From Thermophilibacter mediterraneus (GTDB taxonomy: Bacteria > Actinomycetota > Coriobacteriia > Coriobacteriales > Atopobiaceae): a DNA stretch of 64,000 bases. Below the pieces are notes generated by a model. It was not told the DNA's origin, made no database searches, and was given only the letters and a program-made list of their open reading frames with translations. The DNA lies in assembly GCF_900119385.1 (NCBI RefSeq), contig NZ_FPKO01000007.1, positions 124,001-188,000 on the forward strand, in the 5' to 3' direction. This document shows positions 18,998 to 30,611 of this stretch, piece by piece. Positions within the stretch are counted from its first letter, which is position 1; each line of letters begins with the position of its first letter. The position numbers and the translations under genes were made by a program.

Positions 18998-20614
18998 CTA
19001 CGCCACGTCGAGCGGCTCCGCGATCGCGCGGCCGCCCGCCAGGCGCACCGTGAGCGGGCGCGCCTGCGCGGGGTCCTCGGCGGGGAAGTCCTCGCGGTAG
19101 TGCGCCCCGCGGCTCTCGGTGCGCGCGAGCATGGCCGTGACGAGGGCGTGGGCCGAGAGGAGCGCCAGCTCGACGCGACGGCTCCGCGCCGCGTCGCGCC
19201 AGTCGTCCGCGCGCCCGCACGTCTCGGCGAGGCGCGCGTCGAGCCGCTCGATCAGGGCGAGCTGCGCGCGCAGCCCCTCGTCGCTGCGCGCGAGCAGGCA
19301 GCGCTCGTCCATGCTGCGCCGCAGCTCGGAGAGAACCGCCTCCGCCTCGGGCGAGGCGACCGCGTCCCCGAAGTCCCAGTCGACGAAGGCGCCGCCGCTC
19401 TTCTCGCCGGCGCGCCCCGCCGCCCACCTGGCAGCCTCGCGTCCCGCGATCTCGCCGAAGACCAGCGCGTTTGCGCTCGAGAGCCCGCCGATGCGGTCCG
19501 CCCCGTGCATCCCGCCCGTGGCCTCGCCGCACGCGAAGAGGCCCTCTACCCCAGTCGAACCGCGCACATCTACCAGAATTCCCCCGTTTGAGGCGTGCGC
19601 ATAGGGAGCTATGCGCACTCCCTCTGCCGGACTCCGCCCGAACGCTCCCTCGAACCAGTCGAAGTAGGTCTGCATGAACTCCGGCAGGCTCTCGGGAAGG
19701 TCGTAGTCCACGCGTGCACCGCGCGGGCCCGCGGCGGCGACGGCCAGGTCCACCGTGCGGTCGGCAAGGCTCGCCGAGAAGGGCCCGTGCCCGCCGCGCT
19801 CGTCGAGCAGCCGCGCCGCGTCCGGGCCGCCCACGCCCTCCACCCGTGCGTAGCGGAAGGTTCGCTCGTTGAAGACGACGCCGCTCACCGGCTCCACGAG
19901 TCCCGGCATGATCTGGATGAACTCCACGTTCACGAGGCGCGCGCCGTGCGAGAGCGCCACCGCGGCCACGGCCCCGCTCACGTCGGGCATCGTGAGCGTG
20001 CGCGAGAAGAGCCCGCCGAAGCCGCCCGTCGCGAGCCCCCCCGCGCCCGCGTAGCCCCTGCGCGGCCGCCCTGCGCCCATGTCCACGAGCTCCGCGCCCC
20101 CGCCCGCGCCCCGCCCGCCGGTGACGAGAAGCCCCTGGAGCTCGTGGCGGGGCAGCAGCGCTACGCCCGCCCGCTCGAGCGCCGCCTCGGTCGCCGCGCG
20201 GTACGAATCGCGCCCGAGGCCGTGCCAGCTGCGGTGCGTGCGGTCGAAGCAGGGTATGAAGTCGCGCTCGCCGGCGCGCTCGGCCCGGCGCAGCTCGACG
20301 CCGCGCGCCTCGAGCCGCGCGACCGCGGCGCCGACGCCCCCCGCGAGCACCCGCGCGAGCCGCGGCACCGCCACGCCGCGCCCCACCTCGCGGATCGCGT
20401 CCACGAGGTCGTCCACGTCCTTCTCGCCGTCCGGGCCCACGAGGCCGAGCCCCCAGGTGCCCCCGAAGAAGCTCGAGCCGGAGAACGTGGGCCCCGCGCT
20501 CGCGAGCGCCACGCGCGCGCCCTCGCCCGCAGCGGCCAGCGCCGCCTCGCAGCCGGCCAGCCCCGCGCCCACCACGAGCACGTCGCACGTCTCGGTTTCC
20601 ATCGCGTGAGCCAT
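18998..20614 (-). CDS. FAD flavoprotein, L-aspartate oxidase/fumarate reductase type
   Basis: This 538-residue flavoprotein starts with the FAD-binding [16 protein letters not shown] motif. The capping domain is followed by the family signature [20 protein letters not shown] and a helical C-terminal domain (about 425-538), as in NadB and succinate dehydrogenase A. The usual substrate-site His-Pro-Thr segment is not evident; [17 protein letters not shown] lies in its place. Substrate use is therefore uncertain, and L-aspartate oxidase is only one possibility. There is no signal peptide or haem domain. The start has GGAGG upstream. It sits opposite the his genes, between hisF and hisI. Confidence 0.75.
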   Translation of the reverse strand: MAHAMETETCDVLVVGAGLAGCEAALAAAGEGARVALASAGPTFSGSSFFGGTWGLGLVGPDGEKDVDDLVDAIREVGRGVAVPRLARVLAGGVGAAVARLEARGVELRRAERAGERDFIPCFDRTHRSWHGLGRDSYRAATEAALERAGVALLPRHELQGLLVTGGRGAGGGAELVDMGAGRPRRGYAGAGGLATGGFGGLFSRTLTMPDVSGAVAAVALSHGARLVNVEFIQIMPGLVEPVSGVVFNERTFRYARVEGVGGPDAARLLDERGGHGPFSASLADRTVDLAVAAAGPRGARVDYDLPESLPEFMQTYFDWFEGAFGRSPAEGVRIAPYAHASNGGILVDVRGSTGVEGLFACGEATGGMHGADRIGGLSSANALVFGEIAGREAARWAAGRAGEKSGGAFVDWDFGDAVASPEAEAVLSELRRSMDERCLLARSDEGLRAQLALIERLDARLAETCGRADDWRDAARSRRVELALLSAHALVTAMLARTESRGAHYREDFPAEDPAQARPLTVRLAGGRAIAEPLDVA

Positions 20615-20638
20615 GACAAGCCCTCCATGCTCCTGTAG

Positions 20639-20644
20639 TAAAGT
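20639..20644 (+). promoter_or_regulatory. Candidate -10 for hisI-hisE
   Basis: TAAAGT lies 26 bases before the hisI GTG and overlaps the 5' side of the divergent flavoprotein gene's leader. The hexamer is the same as the -10 of the main his promoter at 9556. Confidence 0.4.
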
Positions 20645-20669
20645 GGGGGCACCCGAACGAGGAGGACAG

Positions 20670-21050
20670 GTGTCCCAGCCAGACGACCAGTATAGCTATG
20701 CCGGGGAGCGGCTCGAGCCCGTGGGCCTCGACGCCGCCAACGTGCGCTTCGACGAACGCGGCCTCGTGCCGGCCGTCGTGCAGCAGGCCCTCACCGGGGA
20801 GGTGCTCATGGTGGCGTGGATGAGCGAGGAGTCGCTCGCCCTCACGCTCAGGACCGGCACCACCTGGTTCTGGAGCCGCTCGCGCCAGGAGCTCTGGAAC
20901 AAGGGCGCCACGAGCGGCAACACCCAGCGCGTGCGCCGCATCCTCGTCGACTGCGACGCCGACACGCTGCTCGTCGAGGTGGACTCGCCGGGCCCCGCGT
21001 GCCACACGGGGCGCCGCAGCTGCTTCTATCGCATCATCGACCAGGGCTGA
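20670..21050 (+). CDS. hisI: Phosphoribosyl-AMP cyclohydrolase
   Basis: HisI opens the purine ring of PR-AMP. It encodes 126 residues, a stand-alone domain not fused to HisE. Conserved motifs are [32 protein letters not shown], the magnesium-binding DCDADTL, and the zinc-binding [12 protein letters not shown] place the start at GTG 20670 because GGAGGACAG is directly upstream. The longer frame overlaps the divergent promoter. It is followed after 32 bases by hisE. Confidence 0.95.
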   Translation: MSQPDDQYSYAGERLEPVGLDAANVRFDERGLVPAVVQQALTGEVLMVAWMSEESLALTLRTGTTWFWSRSRQELWNKGATSGNTQRVRRILVDCDADTLLVEVDSPGPACHTGRRSCFYRIIDQG

Positions 21051-21082
21051 CGCACCGCGCGCCCTGCACACGGGGGGAGAAC

Positions 21083-21400
21083 ATGGGCGAGAGAACCGCC
21101 AACGTGCACGACGGCGACATCGGCGAGACCCTGACGGGGCTGGCCGCCGTCATCTCCGGGCGCCGCGAGGCGTCCCCCGACGCGTCCTACACCGCGCGCC
21201 TGCTCCAGGGCCCGGAGGACCGCCTGCTCAAGAAGCTCACCGAGGAGGCGACCGAGGTCGTCATGGCCTGCAAGGACCGCGACCACGACCACATCCGCTA
21301 CGAGGCCGCCGACCTCGTCTACCACCTGCTCGTGACCATGGAGCGCTACGGCGTCACCGTGGCCGAGCTCGCCGGCGAGCTCGACGCCCGGCACCGGTAG
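21083..21400 (+). CDS. hisE: Phosphoribosyl-ATP pyrophosphohydrolase
   Basis: HisE removes pyrophosphate from PR-ATP, the second pathway step. It encodes 105 residues of the all-alpha NTP pyrophosphohydrolase (MazG-like) fold. The core SYTARLLQGPEDRLLKKLTE is followed by EEATEVVMACKDRD and EAADLVYHLLVTM, which supply the metal-binding Glu and Asp residues. The ATG has GGGGGGAGA upstream. The ATP-grasp gene begins 12 bases after the stop. Confidence 0.95.
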   Translation: MGERTANVHDGDIGETLTGLAAVISGRREASPDASYTARLLQGPEDRLLKKLTEEATEVVMACKDRDHDHIRYEAADLVYHLLVTMERYGVTVAELAGELDARHR

Positions 21401-21411
21401 GGGAGGCGCGC

Positions 21412-22674
21412 ATGGCAAGGAGGCCAGAGCACGTCGCCGAGAAGGACCTCGCCTCGACGATCCAGCCCGTCATCCTGGGCGCCGACTACTCCGCGTACGC
21501 CTACGTCCGCGCGTTCTGGGAGGCCTACGGCGTCCACTCGATCATCTACGGAAACTTCGACGTCAAGTCGATCTCGCGCACCCGCTTCGCCGAGTACCGC
21601 GTGGTCGCGGGCATCGACGAGGAGGGCCCCCTGCTCGAGCTGCTGCGCTCCGCGGGGGAGGAGCTCTGCGACGCCGGTCGCCTGCCCTTCCTCGTGACCT
21701 GCGGCGACTTCTACGCGCGCATCGTCTCCGAGCACCGCGCGGAGCTCGAGCGCTGGTTCTACACGCCGGTCGCCGACTTCGACGTGCTCGACTTCGTCAC
21801 GCAGAAGGAGAACTTCTACCGCACCTGCGAGGAGGTGGGCATGGACTACCCCAGGACCCGCTTCCTCGACTGCTCGGACCCCGACGCGGAGGTCGACGAC
21901 GAGGGCTTCTCCTACCCGCTCGTCGCGAAGCCGTCCAACTCGGCCGCCTACCACTACGCCGAGTTCCCCGGCAAGAAGAAGGTCTTCGTCGTCGAGGGCC
22001 CCGAGGAGCTGCGGCGCATCTTCGACGAGCTCAAGCGCTCGAGCTACGACGAGAGCCTCATCGTCCAGGAGTACGTCCCGGGCGGGGACTCGCACATGTA
22101 CGCCGTCTACGCCTACGCGGACGCCCGCTCCGACGTGGCGTTCTCCGTCTGCGCCCACGTGGGCCTGGAGGACCACCACCCCGGCGCCATCGGCAACGCC
22201 GTCGCCATGGCGCCCGAGCCCAACGAGGAGGTCGAGGCGGCCGTCGCGCGCTTCCTCAAGCGCGTGCGCTACCACGGCATGTGCTGCTTCGACGCCAAGT
22301 TCGACGCGCGCACGGGCGCCTTCAAGTTCCTCGAGATGAACGCCCGCCCCGGTCGGAGCTCCTGGATCGTGCTGCTCTCGGGCATCAACTTCGCCCGCAT
22401 CCAGGTGGAGGACGTCGTGCTCGGGCGCGACCCGGTCCCGGTGGTCCCCTCCGACGAGTGGGTCTACGTCGCGGTGCCGAGGGGCGTCATCGCGCGCTGC
22501 ATGCCCGAGGGAGCGCTCAAGGAGCGCATCCTCGCCGCCTTCCGCACCGGGCGCGCCCGCTTCGCGCTCGACTGGCGCGCGGACTGCGCCGCCCAGCGCC
22601 TGTGGGCCTACGTCAACTACTACCACCAGGTCTCGAAGTTCAAGAAGTACCTCCCGCACGGGGACGCGTCGTGA
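21412..22674 (+). CDS. ATP-grasp carboxylate-amine ligase
   Basis: This encodes 420 residues. An N-terminal Rossmann-like region (PVILGADYSAYAYVRAF) is followed by an ATP-grasp domain: NFYRTCEEVGMDYPRT, the lysine-bearing YPLVAKPSNS, VQEYVPGGDSHMYA, and the metal-binding FKFLEMNARPGRSSW. This arrangement is shared with D-aspartate ligases that add the cross-bridge residue to peptidoglycan precursors, and with other uncharacterised carboxylate-amine ligases. A cell-wall role is plausible but not shown by the neighbours, which are his genes and uvrC. GGGGAGG precedes the ATG. Confidence 0.75.
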   Translation: MARRPEHVAEKDLASTIQPVILGADYSAYAYVRAFWEAYGVHSIIYGNFDVKSISRTRFAEYRVVAGIDEEGPLLELLRSAGEELCDAGRLPFLVTCGDFYARIVSEHRAELERWFYTPVADFDVLDFVTQKENFYRTCEEVGMDYPRTRFLDCSDPDAEVDDEGFSYPLVAKPSNSAAYHYAEFPGKKKVFVVEGPEELRRIFDELKRSSYDESLIVQEYVPGGDSHMYAVYAYADARSDVAFSVCAHVGLEDHHPGAIGNAVAMAPEPNEEVEAAVARFLKRVRYHGMCCFDAKFDARTGAFKFLEMNARPGRSSWIVLLSGINFARIQVEDVVLGRDPVPVVPSDEWVYVAVPRGVIARCMPEGALKERILAAFRTGRARFALDWRADCAAQRLWAYVNYYHQVSKFKKYLPHGDAS

Positions 22675-22782
22675 GCGAGCGCGGGAAGGCCCCCGGCGAC
22701 CGCGCGTCGCTCGGGGGCGGCCCCGTGTCCGGCGCCGCCCCGGGGAGCTCCCCCCACGCCGCCCCCCTCCCTCGCCGAGCAG

Positions 22783-24693
<1,911 letters not shown>

Positions 24694-24931
24694 TTCTACC
24701 TGCGGATGATTGACGACCTGCTTCTTTTCTCTCGAAAGGATCGGTCGGACGAGACAGTATAACAAGCAGACCAGCTTTACCTGTTGATTACATAACTCTG
24801 ACCGTTTGGGCCACTCGATTCGACCGTTGGGCGGTCTTTGTGAAGATTTCGTTTCCTCTGTCCCTAACCTAGAAGGGGTAAGGGACGGCTGCCGTCACGA
24901 GGCGGCCGCAGGAGGAGAAAAGGAAGAGACC
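24694..24931 (+). promoter_or_regulatory. AT-richer leader of the ABC transporter operon
   Basis: This 238-base stretch is much lower in GC than its surroundings. It holds a TATAAC -10-like hexamer (24758-24763) and an inverted repeat GTCCCT (24860-24865) / AGGGAC (24881-24886) close to the start of the binding-protein gene, which could be an operator. GGAGGAG precedes the ATG. Confidence 0.4.
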
Positions 24932-26527
24932 ATGAAGAAGCTCATCAACAGCGCGGTGTCTCGTCGCACGTTCCTTGGCGGCGCCGCCGCTGCCGGCGCG
25001 CTCGGCCTTGCTGCGTGCAACGGCGACACCCCCGAGGGCGAGGGCGGCGACACCACCTCCGGTGGCAACACCATCACCGCCGGCTCCGCCTACGCGCCGT
25101 CCGAGTATAACCCCACGAAGACCTCCTCGGCCTTCTGCCTCGGCTCCAACTGGCACGTCCTCGAGGGCCTCTACGGCACCGACCCGCACGACTACTCCAC
25201 CTTCCCCGAGCTCGCCACCGGCGACCCGGAGCAGGTCGACGACACGCACTTCACCATCACCCTGCGCGAGGGCGCGGCGTTCTCCAACGGCAACGCCGTG
25301 ACCGCCGCCGACGTGGTCGAGGCCTTCGACCGCACCAAGGCCGACGCCACCTACGGCGCCTTCCTCGCCCCGATCGACTCCCTCGAGGCCACCGACGACG
25401 CCACGATCACCGTCACCACGGCCATCGCCAACTTCTCGCTGCTCAAGGAGCGCCTGGCGCTCGTCCGCGTCTTCCCCGCCGGCACCACCGACGACGAGCT
25501 CTCCAGCCAGCCCGTCGGCTCCGGCCCCTGGATGTACGACGCCATCACCGACAACACCGTCGACCTCGTCCCCAACCCCAACTACAACGGCTCCTTCCCC
25601 GCCGAGGACGCCGGCCTGCACTATGACATCCTCGTTGACGCCACCGCCCGCATGACCGCCCAGCAGCAGGGCACCACGCTCGTCATGGAGTCCGTCACCG
25701 CCGACGCCATCGACATGATCACCGAGGCCGGCTGCAAGGTCGACACCGTCCAGGGCTTCGGCACCCGCTTCATCATGTTCAACACCACCAAGGCGCCGTG
25801 GGACAACAAGGTCGCCCGCCAGGCCGTCATGTACGCCATCAACACCGACCAGATGATCGACAACATCTTCAACGGCCTCGCCGCCACCGCCAGCTCCTAC
25901 ATCCCGGTGGACTTCCCCAACTACCAGGAGGCCGCCACGGTCTACACCTATGACCAGGAGCAGGCCCAGGCCCTGCTCTCCGAGGCCGGCGTGACCCCGG
26001 GCGCCCTCGTCATCCGCTGCACGGACAACACCCAGGCCTCCGGCATGGCCACCCAGGCCAAGCAGGACCTCGACGCCCTCGGGTTCAGCTGCGAGATCAG
26101 GGAGGAGACCTCCGCTGCCACCTACGCGGCCATCGACGGTGGCTCCGACGACTTCGACATCCTGATCGCCCCGGGCGACCCGTCCTGCTGGGGCGCCGAC
26201 CCCGACCTGCTCCTCAACTGGTGGTACGGTGACAACGTCTGGCAGCAGACGCGCACCGGCTGGGGCAGCTCCGCCGAGTTCGCCCAGATCCGCGAGCTCA
26301 TGAACGCCGCGCTCGGCCAGACCGGCGACGAGCAGCAGGCCACCTGGAAGCAGGTCTACGACCTCATCGCCGACAACGCCGTCCTCTACCCGCTCATCCA
26401 CGTCCAGACCGTGACCGCCTCCTGGGATGACGCCGCCGCGTCCCCGACCGGCGTCGCCATCGAGGGCTTCGAGGGCATCGGCACGACGGGCATGAACTTC
26501 ATCGGCTGCAAGACGGTCAGCGCGTAG
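24932..26527 (+). CDS. ABC transporter substrate-binding lipoprotein (family 5)
   Basis: This encodes 531 residues. The N-terminus carries a twin-arginine motif (SRRTFLGG) and a lipobox (GLAAC, about residue 25-30), so it is probably a Tat-exported lipoprotein. A Gly/Thr linker leads to the dipeptide/nickel-type binding fold (VVEAFDRTKAD, PVGSGPWMYD, RQAVMYAINTDQMI). Family 5 proteins bind peptides, nickel or sugars. Because nanA-nanK-nanE follow, and because SatA/SiaE-type sialic acid binding proteins belong here, N-acetylneuraminate or a derivative is the likely ligand (inference). The hairpin after it may keep its mRNA more abundant than that of the permeases. Confidence 0.88.
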   Translation: MKKLINSAVSRRTFLGGAAAAGALGLAACNGDTPEGEGGDTTSGGNTITAGSAYAPSEYNPTKTSSAFCLGSNWHVLEGLYGTDPHDYSTFPELATGDPEQVDDTHFTITLREGAAFSNGNAVTAADVVEAFDRTKADATYGAFLAPIDSLEATDDATITVTTAIANFSLLKERLALVRVFPAGTTDDELSSQPVGSGPWMYDAITDNTVDLVPNPNYNGSFPAEDAGLHYDILVDATARMTAQQQGTTLVMESVTADAIDMITEAGCKVDTVQGFGTRFIMFNTTKAPWDNKVARQAVMYAINTDQMIDNIFNGLAATASSYIPVDFPNYQEAATVYTYDQEQAQALLSEAGVTPGALVIRCTDNTQASGMATQAKQDLDALGFSCEIREETSAATYAAIDGGSDDFDILIAPGDPSCWGADPDLLLNWWYGDNVWQQTRTGWGSSAEFAQIRELMNAALGQTGDEQQATWKQVYDLIADNAVLYPLIHVQTVTASWDDAAASPTGVAIEGFEGIGTTGMNFIGCKTVSA

Positions 26528-26577
26528 CCTCTGCCTTCGCTCCGTCCCCGGTCGGCTGCCGGGGCACAGGGACGTTC

Positions 26578-26611
26578 GAGGGGCCCGGGCTCTGGTTGGC
26601 TCGGGCCCCTC
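26578..26611 (+). terminator. Intercistronic hairpin after the binding-protein gene
   Basis: GAGGGGCCCG (26578-26587) and CGGGCCCCTC (26602-26611) form a perfect 10-bp stem. The following bases are only modestly T-rich. This is the usual position for partial termination or mRNA protection between a binding-protein gene and its permeases. Confidence 0.6.
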
Positions 26612-26646
26612 TCTTACTCACGTAAGGCATCGAGAGAGGAGAGGGT

Positions 26647-27612
26647 ATGAACAACCTCCTGCGCCTGATCGGCCGTCGCATCATCGCGCTGCCGATCATG
26701 GCCCTGGGCGTCACCCTGCTCGTGTTCTTCCTCATGTCCTTCACCGACCCCTCCATCCCGGCGCGCACCGTCCTCGGTGAGGGCGCCTCTCCGGAGGCGG
26801 TGGCGGAGTACATGGACGAGCACGGCATGAACGACCCGTGGCCGGTTCGCTACGTCGACTACATCGGCGGCCTCGTCCAGGGCGACCTGGGCACCTACGG
26901 CAGCCGCCAGACCCCGGTGGCCAACGCCATCGCCTCGGCCCTGCCGATCACCATGCAGCTCACCTTCTTCGGCCTGCTGCTCGCCGCGATCTTCTCGTTC
27001 ACGCTCGGCGTCATATCGGCGCTCTACCGTGACAAATGGCCCGACCAGCTAATACGAGTGATATCCATCGCAGGAATCGCGACGCCGTCGTTCTGGCTGG
27101 CGGTCCTGCTCATCCTGCTCGTGACGATGGCGCACCTCACGCGCGTCTTCCCGTCCTCCGGCGCGCTGCCGGACATCTTCGCCAACCCCGGCGGGTACTT
27201 CGGCCGCATGATCATGCCGGCGATCGCGCTCGCCTTCCCGGTCATCGGCCAGATGACGCGCATCGTGCGCACGGCCATGGTCGAGGAGCTCGACAAGGAC
27301 TACGTGCAGACGGCCCGCGGCAGCGGCATCCCCGAGAACGTCGTCATTGCCAAGAACGTGCTCCGCAACGCCCTCATCACGCCGGTCACCACGCTCGGCC
27401 TCAAGATCGGCTACCTCATGGGCGGCGCGGTCGTCATCGAGGTCATCTTCGCGCTTCCCGGCATGGGCACGCTCATCCAGCAGGGCATCACCGGCGGCGA
27501 GATCATGCTCGTCCAGGGCGTCGTCGTGGTCGTGGCTCTGGCCTTCGTCATCATCAACATCGTGGTTGACATGCTCTACCTGCTGATCAACCCGCGCATT
27601 AGGACGGTGTAG
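26647..27612 (+). CDS. ABC transporter permease (DppB type)
   Basis: This encodes 321 residues of the oligopeptide/dipeptide permease family, with about six transmembrane helices. It has the typical N-terminal helix (RRIIALPIMALGVTLLVFFL), an extracytoplasmic loop (DPWPVRYVDYIGGL), ITMQLTFFGLLLA, and the cytoplasmic EAA coupling loop GSGIPENVVIAKNVLRNALI. It would form half of the membrane channel with the permease domain of the next gene. AGAGAGGAGAGG precedes the ATG. In sialic acid SAT2 systems this position is SatB/SiaF. Confidence 0.9.
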   Translation: MNNLLRLIGRRIIALPIMALGVTLLVFFLMSFTDPSIPARTVLGEGASPEAVAEYMDEHGMNDPWPVRYVDYIGGLVQGDLGTYGSRQTPVANAIASALPITMQLTFFGLLLAAIFSFTLGVISALYRDKWPDQLIRVISIAGIATPSFWLAVLLILLVTMAHLTRVFPSSGALPDIFANPGGYFGRMIMPAIALAFPVIGQMTRIVRTAMVEELDKDYVQTARGSGIPENVVIAKNVLRNALITPVTTLGLKIGYLMGGAVVIEVIFALPGMGTLIQQGITGGEIMLVQGVVVVVALAFVIINIVVDMLYLLINPRIRTV

Positions 27613-27617
27613 GCCCC

Positions 27618-29639
27618 ATGACTAAGATTAGGGAAAAGCAGACCGAGAAGCTCGAGAAGGCTGCGTCGAAGGGCCTCAAGCTCGGCGGCCTCAAGAAGAT
27701 GAGCCTCTCGAGCAAGATCTCGCTCGTCATCCTCGTCCTCGTGGCGCTCTCCGCCATCCTCGCGCCCGTCATCGCCCCGCATGACCCGCTCGAGATCACC
27801 AAGGCCTACCAGCCCCCCAACGGGGAGTACCTCTTCGGCACCGACAACGCCGGCCGCGACATCCTCTCCCGCATGCTCTACGGCGGGCAGTACTCGCTCG
27901 TGATCGGCTTCGGCGCGACGCTCTTCGCGCTCGTCCTGGGCTCGATCATCGGCGCCGTCGCCGCCGTCGCGCGCAAGGCCGTCTCCGAGGTCATCATGCG
28001 CGTGCTCGACGTCATCATGTCCATCCCGGGCATCGCCCTCGCGGCCATCCTCGTCCTCATCCTGGGCAACTCCGTGCCGGCCATCATCTTCTCGATCGGC
28101 TTCATGTACACGCCGCAGATCGCGCGCATCGTCCGCGCGAACGTGGTGTCCGAGTACGGCGAGGACTACGTCCGCGCGGTCATCGTCTCCGGCGCCCGCG
28201 CCCCGTGGATCCTCATGAAGCACGTCCTGCGCAACTGCATCGCGCCGATCATGGTCTTCACGGTCACGCTCGTCGCCGACGCCATCATCTTCGAGGCGTC
28301 GCTGACCTTCATCGGCGCCGGCATCGCCGAGCCCACCCCCACGTGGGGCAACATCCTCTCGTCCGCGCGCGACGGCGTCCTGCTCGGGCGCTGGTGGCAG
28401 GCGCTGTTCCCGGGCATCGCAATCATGGTCACGTGCCTCGCGCTCAACATCCTCTCCGAGGGCCTGACCGACGCCATGGCCGCCGCCCCGTCCGCCCCCG
28501 TCGCCAACGAGAACGCCGAGAGCCGCCGCGAGGCCGACCTCCTCGTCGCCGACCCCGTCCGCGCCTACAAGGAGCAGGCCGCGTCGCTGTCCCGCCGCCT
28601 CGGCGCCCTTCGCGAGGTCGAGCTCGCGCGCACCGACCGGCGCGCGCCCGACTACTCGGTCGAGCCGCTGCTGCAGGTCAAGGACCTCTGCATCGGCTTC
28701 CCGCGCCACGGCGACGTCAACGTCGTCGACCACGTCTCCTTTGACGTGCGCCCCGGCCAGTGCATGGCCCTCGTGGGCGAGTCCGGCTGCGGCAAGTCCA
28801 TCACCACCAAGACCGTGATGAACCTCCTGCCCGACTCCGCCCGCATCACGGGCCAGATCCTCTACAAGGGCCAGGACCTCCTCAAGCTCTCGAAGGAGGA
28901 GCACCGCAAGCTGCTGGGCCACGAGCTCGCGATGGTCTACCAGGACTCGCTCTCGTCGCTCAACCCCTCGATGCTCATCTCCGCGCAGATGAAGCAGCTC
29001 ACGAGCCGCGGCGGCACCCGCAGCGCCGAGGAGCTCCTCGAGCTCGTCGGCCTCGACCCCAAGCGCACGCTCGAGAGCTACCCGCACGAGCTGTCCGGCG
29101 GCCAGTGCCAGCGCGTCATCATCGCCATGGCGCTGACGCGCAACCCGTCGCTGGTCATCTGCGACGAGCCCACCACGGCCCTCGACGTGACGGTCCAGAA
29201 GCAGGTCATCAAGCTCCTGAACGACCTTCAGAAGCAGCTCGGCTTCGCCATGATCTTCGTGTCCCACGACCTGGCGCTCGTCGCCGAGGTCGCCTCCGAG
29301 ATCACCGTCATGTACGCCGGCCAGGTCGTCGAGTCCGCCCCCACCAAGGAGCTGCTCACCAACCCGGTCCACGAGTACACGCAGGGCCTGCTCGGCTCCG
29401 TCCTCTCCATCGAGGCGCACGACGGCAGCCGCCTGCACCAGGTCCCCGGCTCCGTGCCGAGCCCGGCTGACTTCCCCAGGGGCGACCGCTTCGCGCCGCG
29501 CTCGAGCCACCCCACCGTGGGCCTCGACGTGCACCCCGTGCTCAAGCTCGTCCCCGGCACCGAGCACCACTTCGTCTCGGAGATCCCCGACGAGGAGCTC
29601 AAGAAGAACGGTCTCGTCTCTCGACTGGAGGTGAGGTAG
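27618..29639 (+). CDS. ABC transporter permease-ATPase fusion
   Basis: This encodes 673 residues. The N-terminal half is a DppC-type permease: HDPLEITKAYQPPN, FGTDNAGRDILSRM, the EAA loop VSGARAPWILMKHVLRNCIA and about six helices to residue 290. After a charged linker, residues 350-600 form a DppD-type ATPase: Walker A GESGCGKS near 387, signature LSGGQCQR near 492, Walker B LVICDEP near 512, plus the C-terminal oligopeptide/dipeptide extension. Permease and ATPase are usually separate; to my knowledge the same fusion occurs in SAT2 sialic acid transporters (SiaG type). It starts 5 bases after the DppB-like gene. Confidence 0.9.
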   Translation: MTKIREKQTEKLEKAASKGLKLGGLKKMSLSSKISLVILVLVALSAILAPVIAPHDPLEITKAYQPPNGEYLFGTDNAGRDILSRMLYGGQYSLVIGFGATLFALVLGSIIGAVAAVARKAVSEVIMRVLDVIMSIPGIALAAILVLILGNSVPAIIFSIGFMYTPQIARIVRANVVSEYGEDYVRAVIVSGARAPWILMKHVLRNCIAPIMVFTVTLVADAIIFEASLTFIGAGIAEPTPTWGNILSSARDGVLLGRWWQALFPGIAIMVTCLALNILSEGLTDAMAAAPSAPVANENAESRREADLLVADPVRAYKEQAASLSRRLGALREVELARTDRRAPDYSVEPLLQVKDLCIGFPRHGDVNVVDHVSFDVRPGQCMALVGESGCGKSITTKTVMNLLPDSARITGQILYKGQDLLKLSKEEHRKLLGHELAMVYQDSLSSLNPSMLISAQMKQLTSRGGTRSAEELLELVGLDPKRTLESYPHELSGGQCQRVIIAMALTRNPSLVICDEPTTALDVTVQKQVIKLLNDLQKQLGFAMIFVSHDLALVAEVASEITVMYAGQVVESAPTKELLTNPVHEYTQGLLGSVLSIEAHDGSRLHQVPGSVPSPADFPRGDRFAPRSSHPTVGLDVHPVLKLVPGTEHHFVSEIPDEELKKNGLVSRLEVR

Positions 29640-30464
<825 letters not shown>

Positions 30465-30480
30465 GCCCACCCGTTCGCTC

Positions 30481-30509
30481 GCGGGCGCGCCTTCGGGCGC
30501 GCCCGCTTT
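30481..30509 (+). terminator. Terminator of the ABC transporter operon
   Basis: A perfect 11-bp stem (GCGGGCGCGCC / GGCGCGCCCGC) with a TTCG tetraloop is followed by TTT. It lies 16 bases after the ATPase stop codon. Confidence 0.8.
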
Positions 30510-30551
30510 GCGAAATCGGCGGGCGGCAGGTACTTCTCTCCCGCCAGCCGC

Positions 30552-30557
30552 TAGCAT
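30552..30557 (+). promoter_or_regulatory. Candidate -10 for nanA
   Basis: TAGCAT preceded by CGC, 55 bases before the nanA ATG and after the transporter terminator. This suggests the nan genes have their own promoter. Confidence 0.4.
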
Positions 30558-30611
30558 CTGAGCGTGCATCCCGTTTGCGGTCCCCCCGACCGCTCCGAAG
30601 AAAGGATCAGC

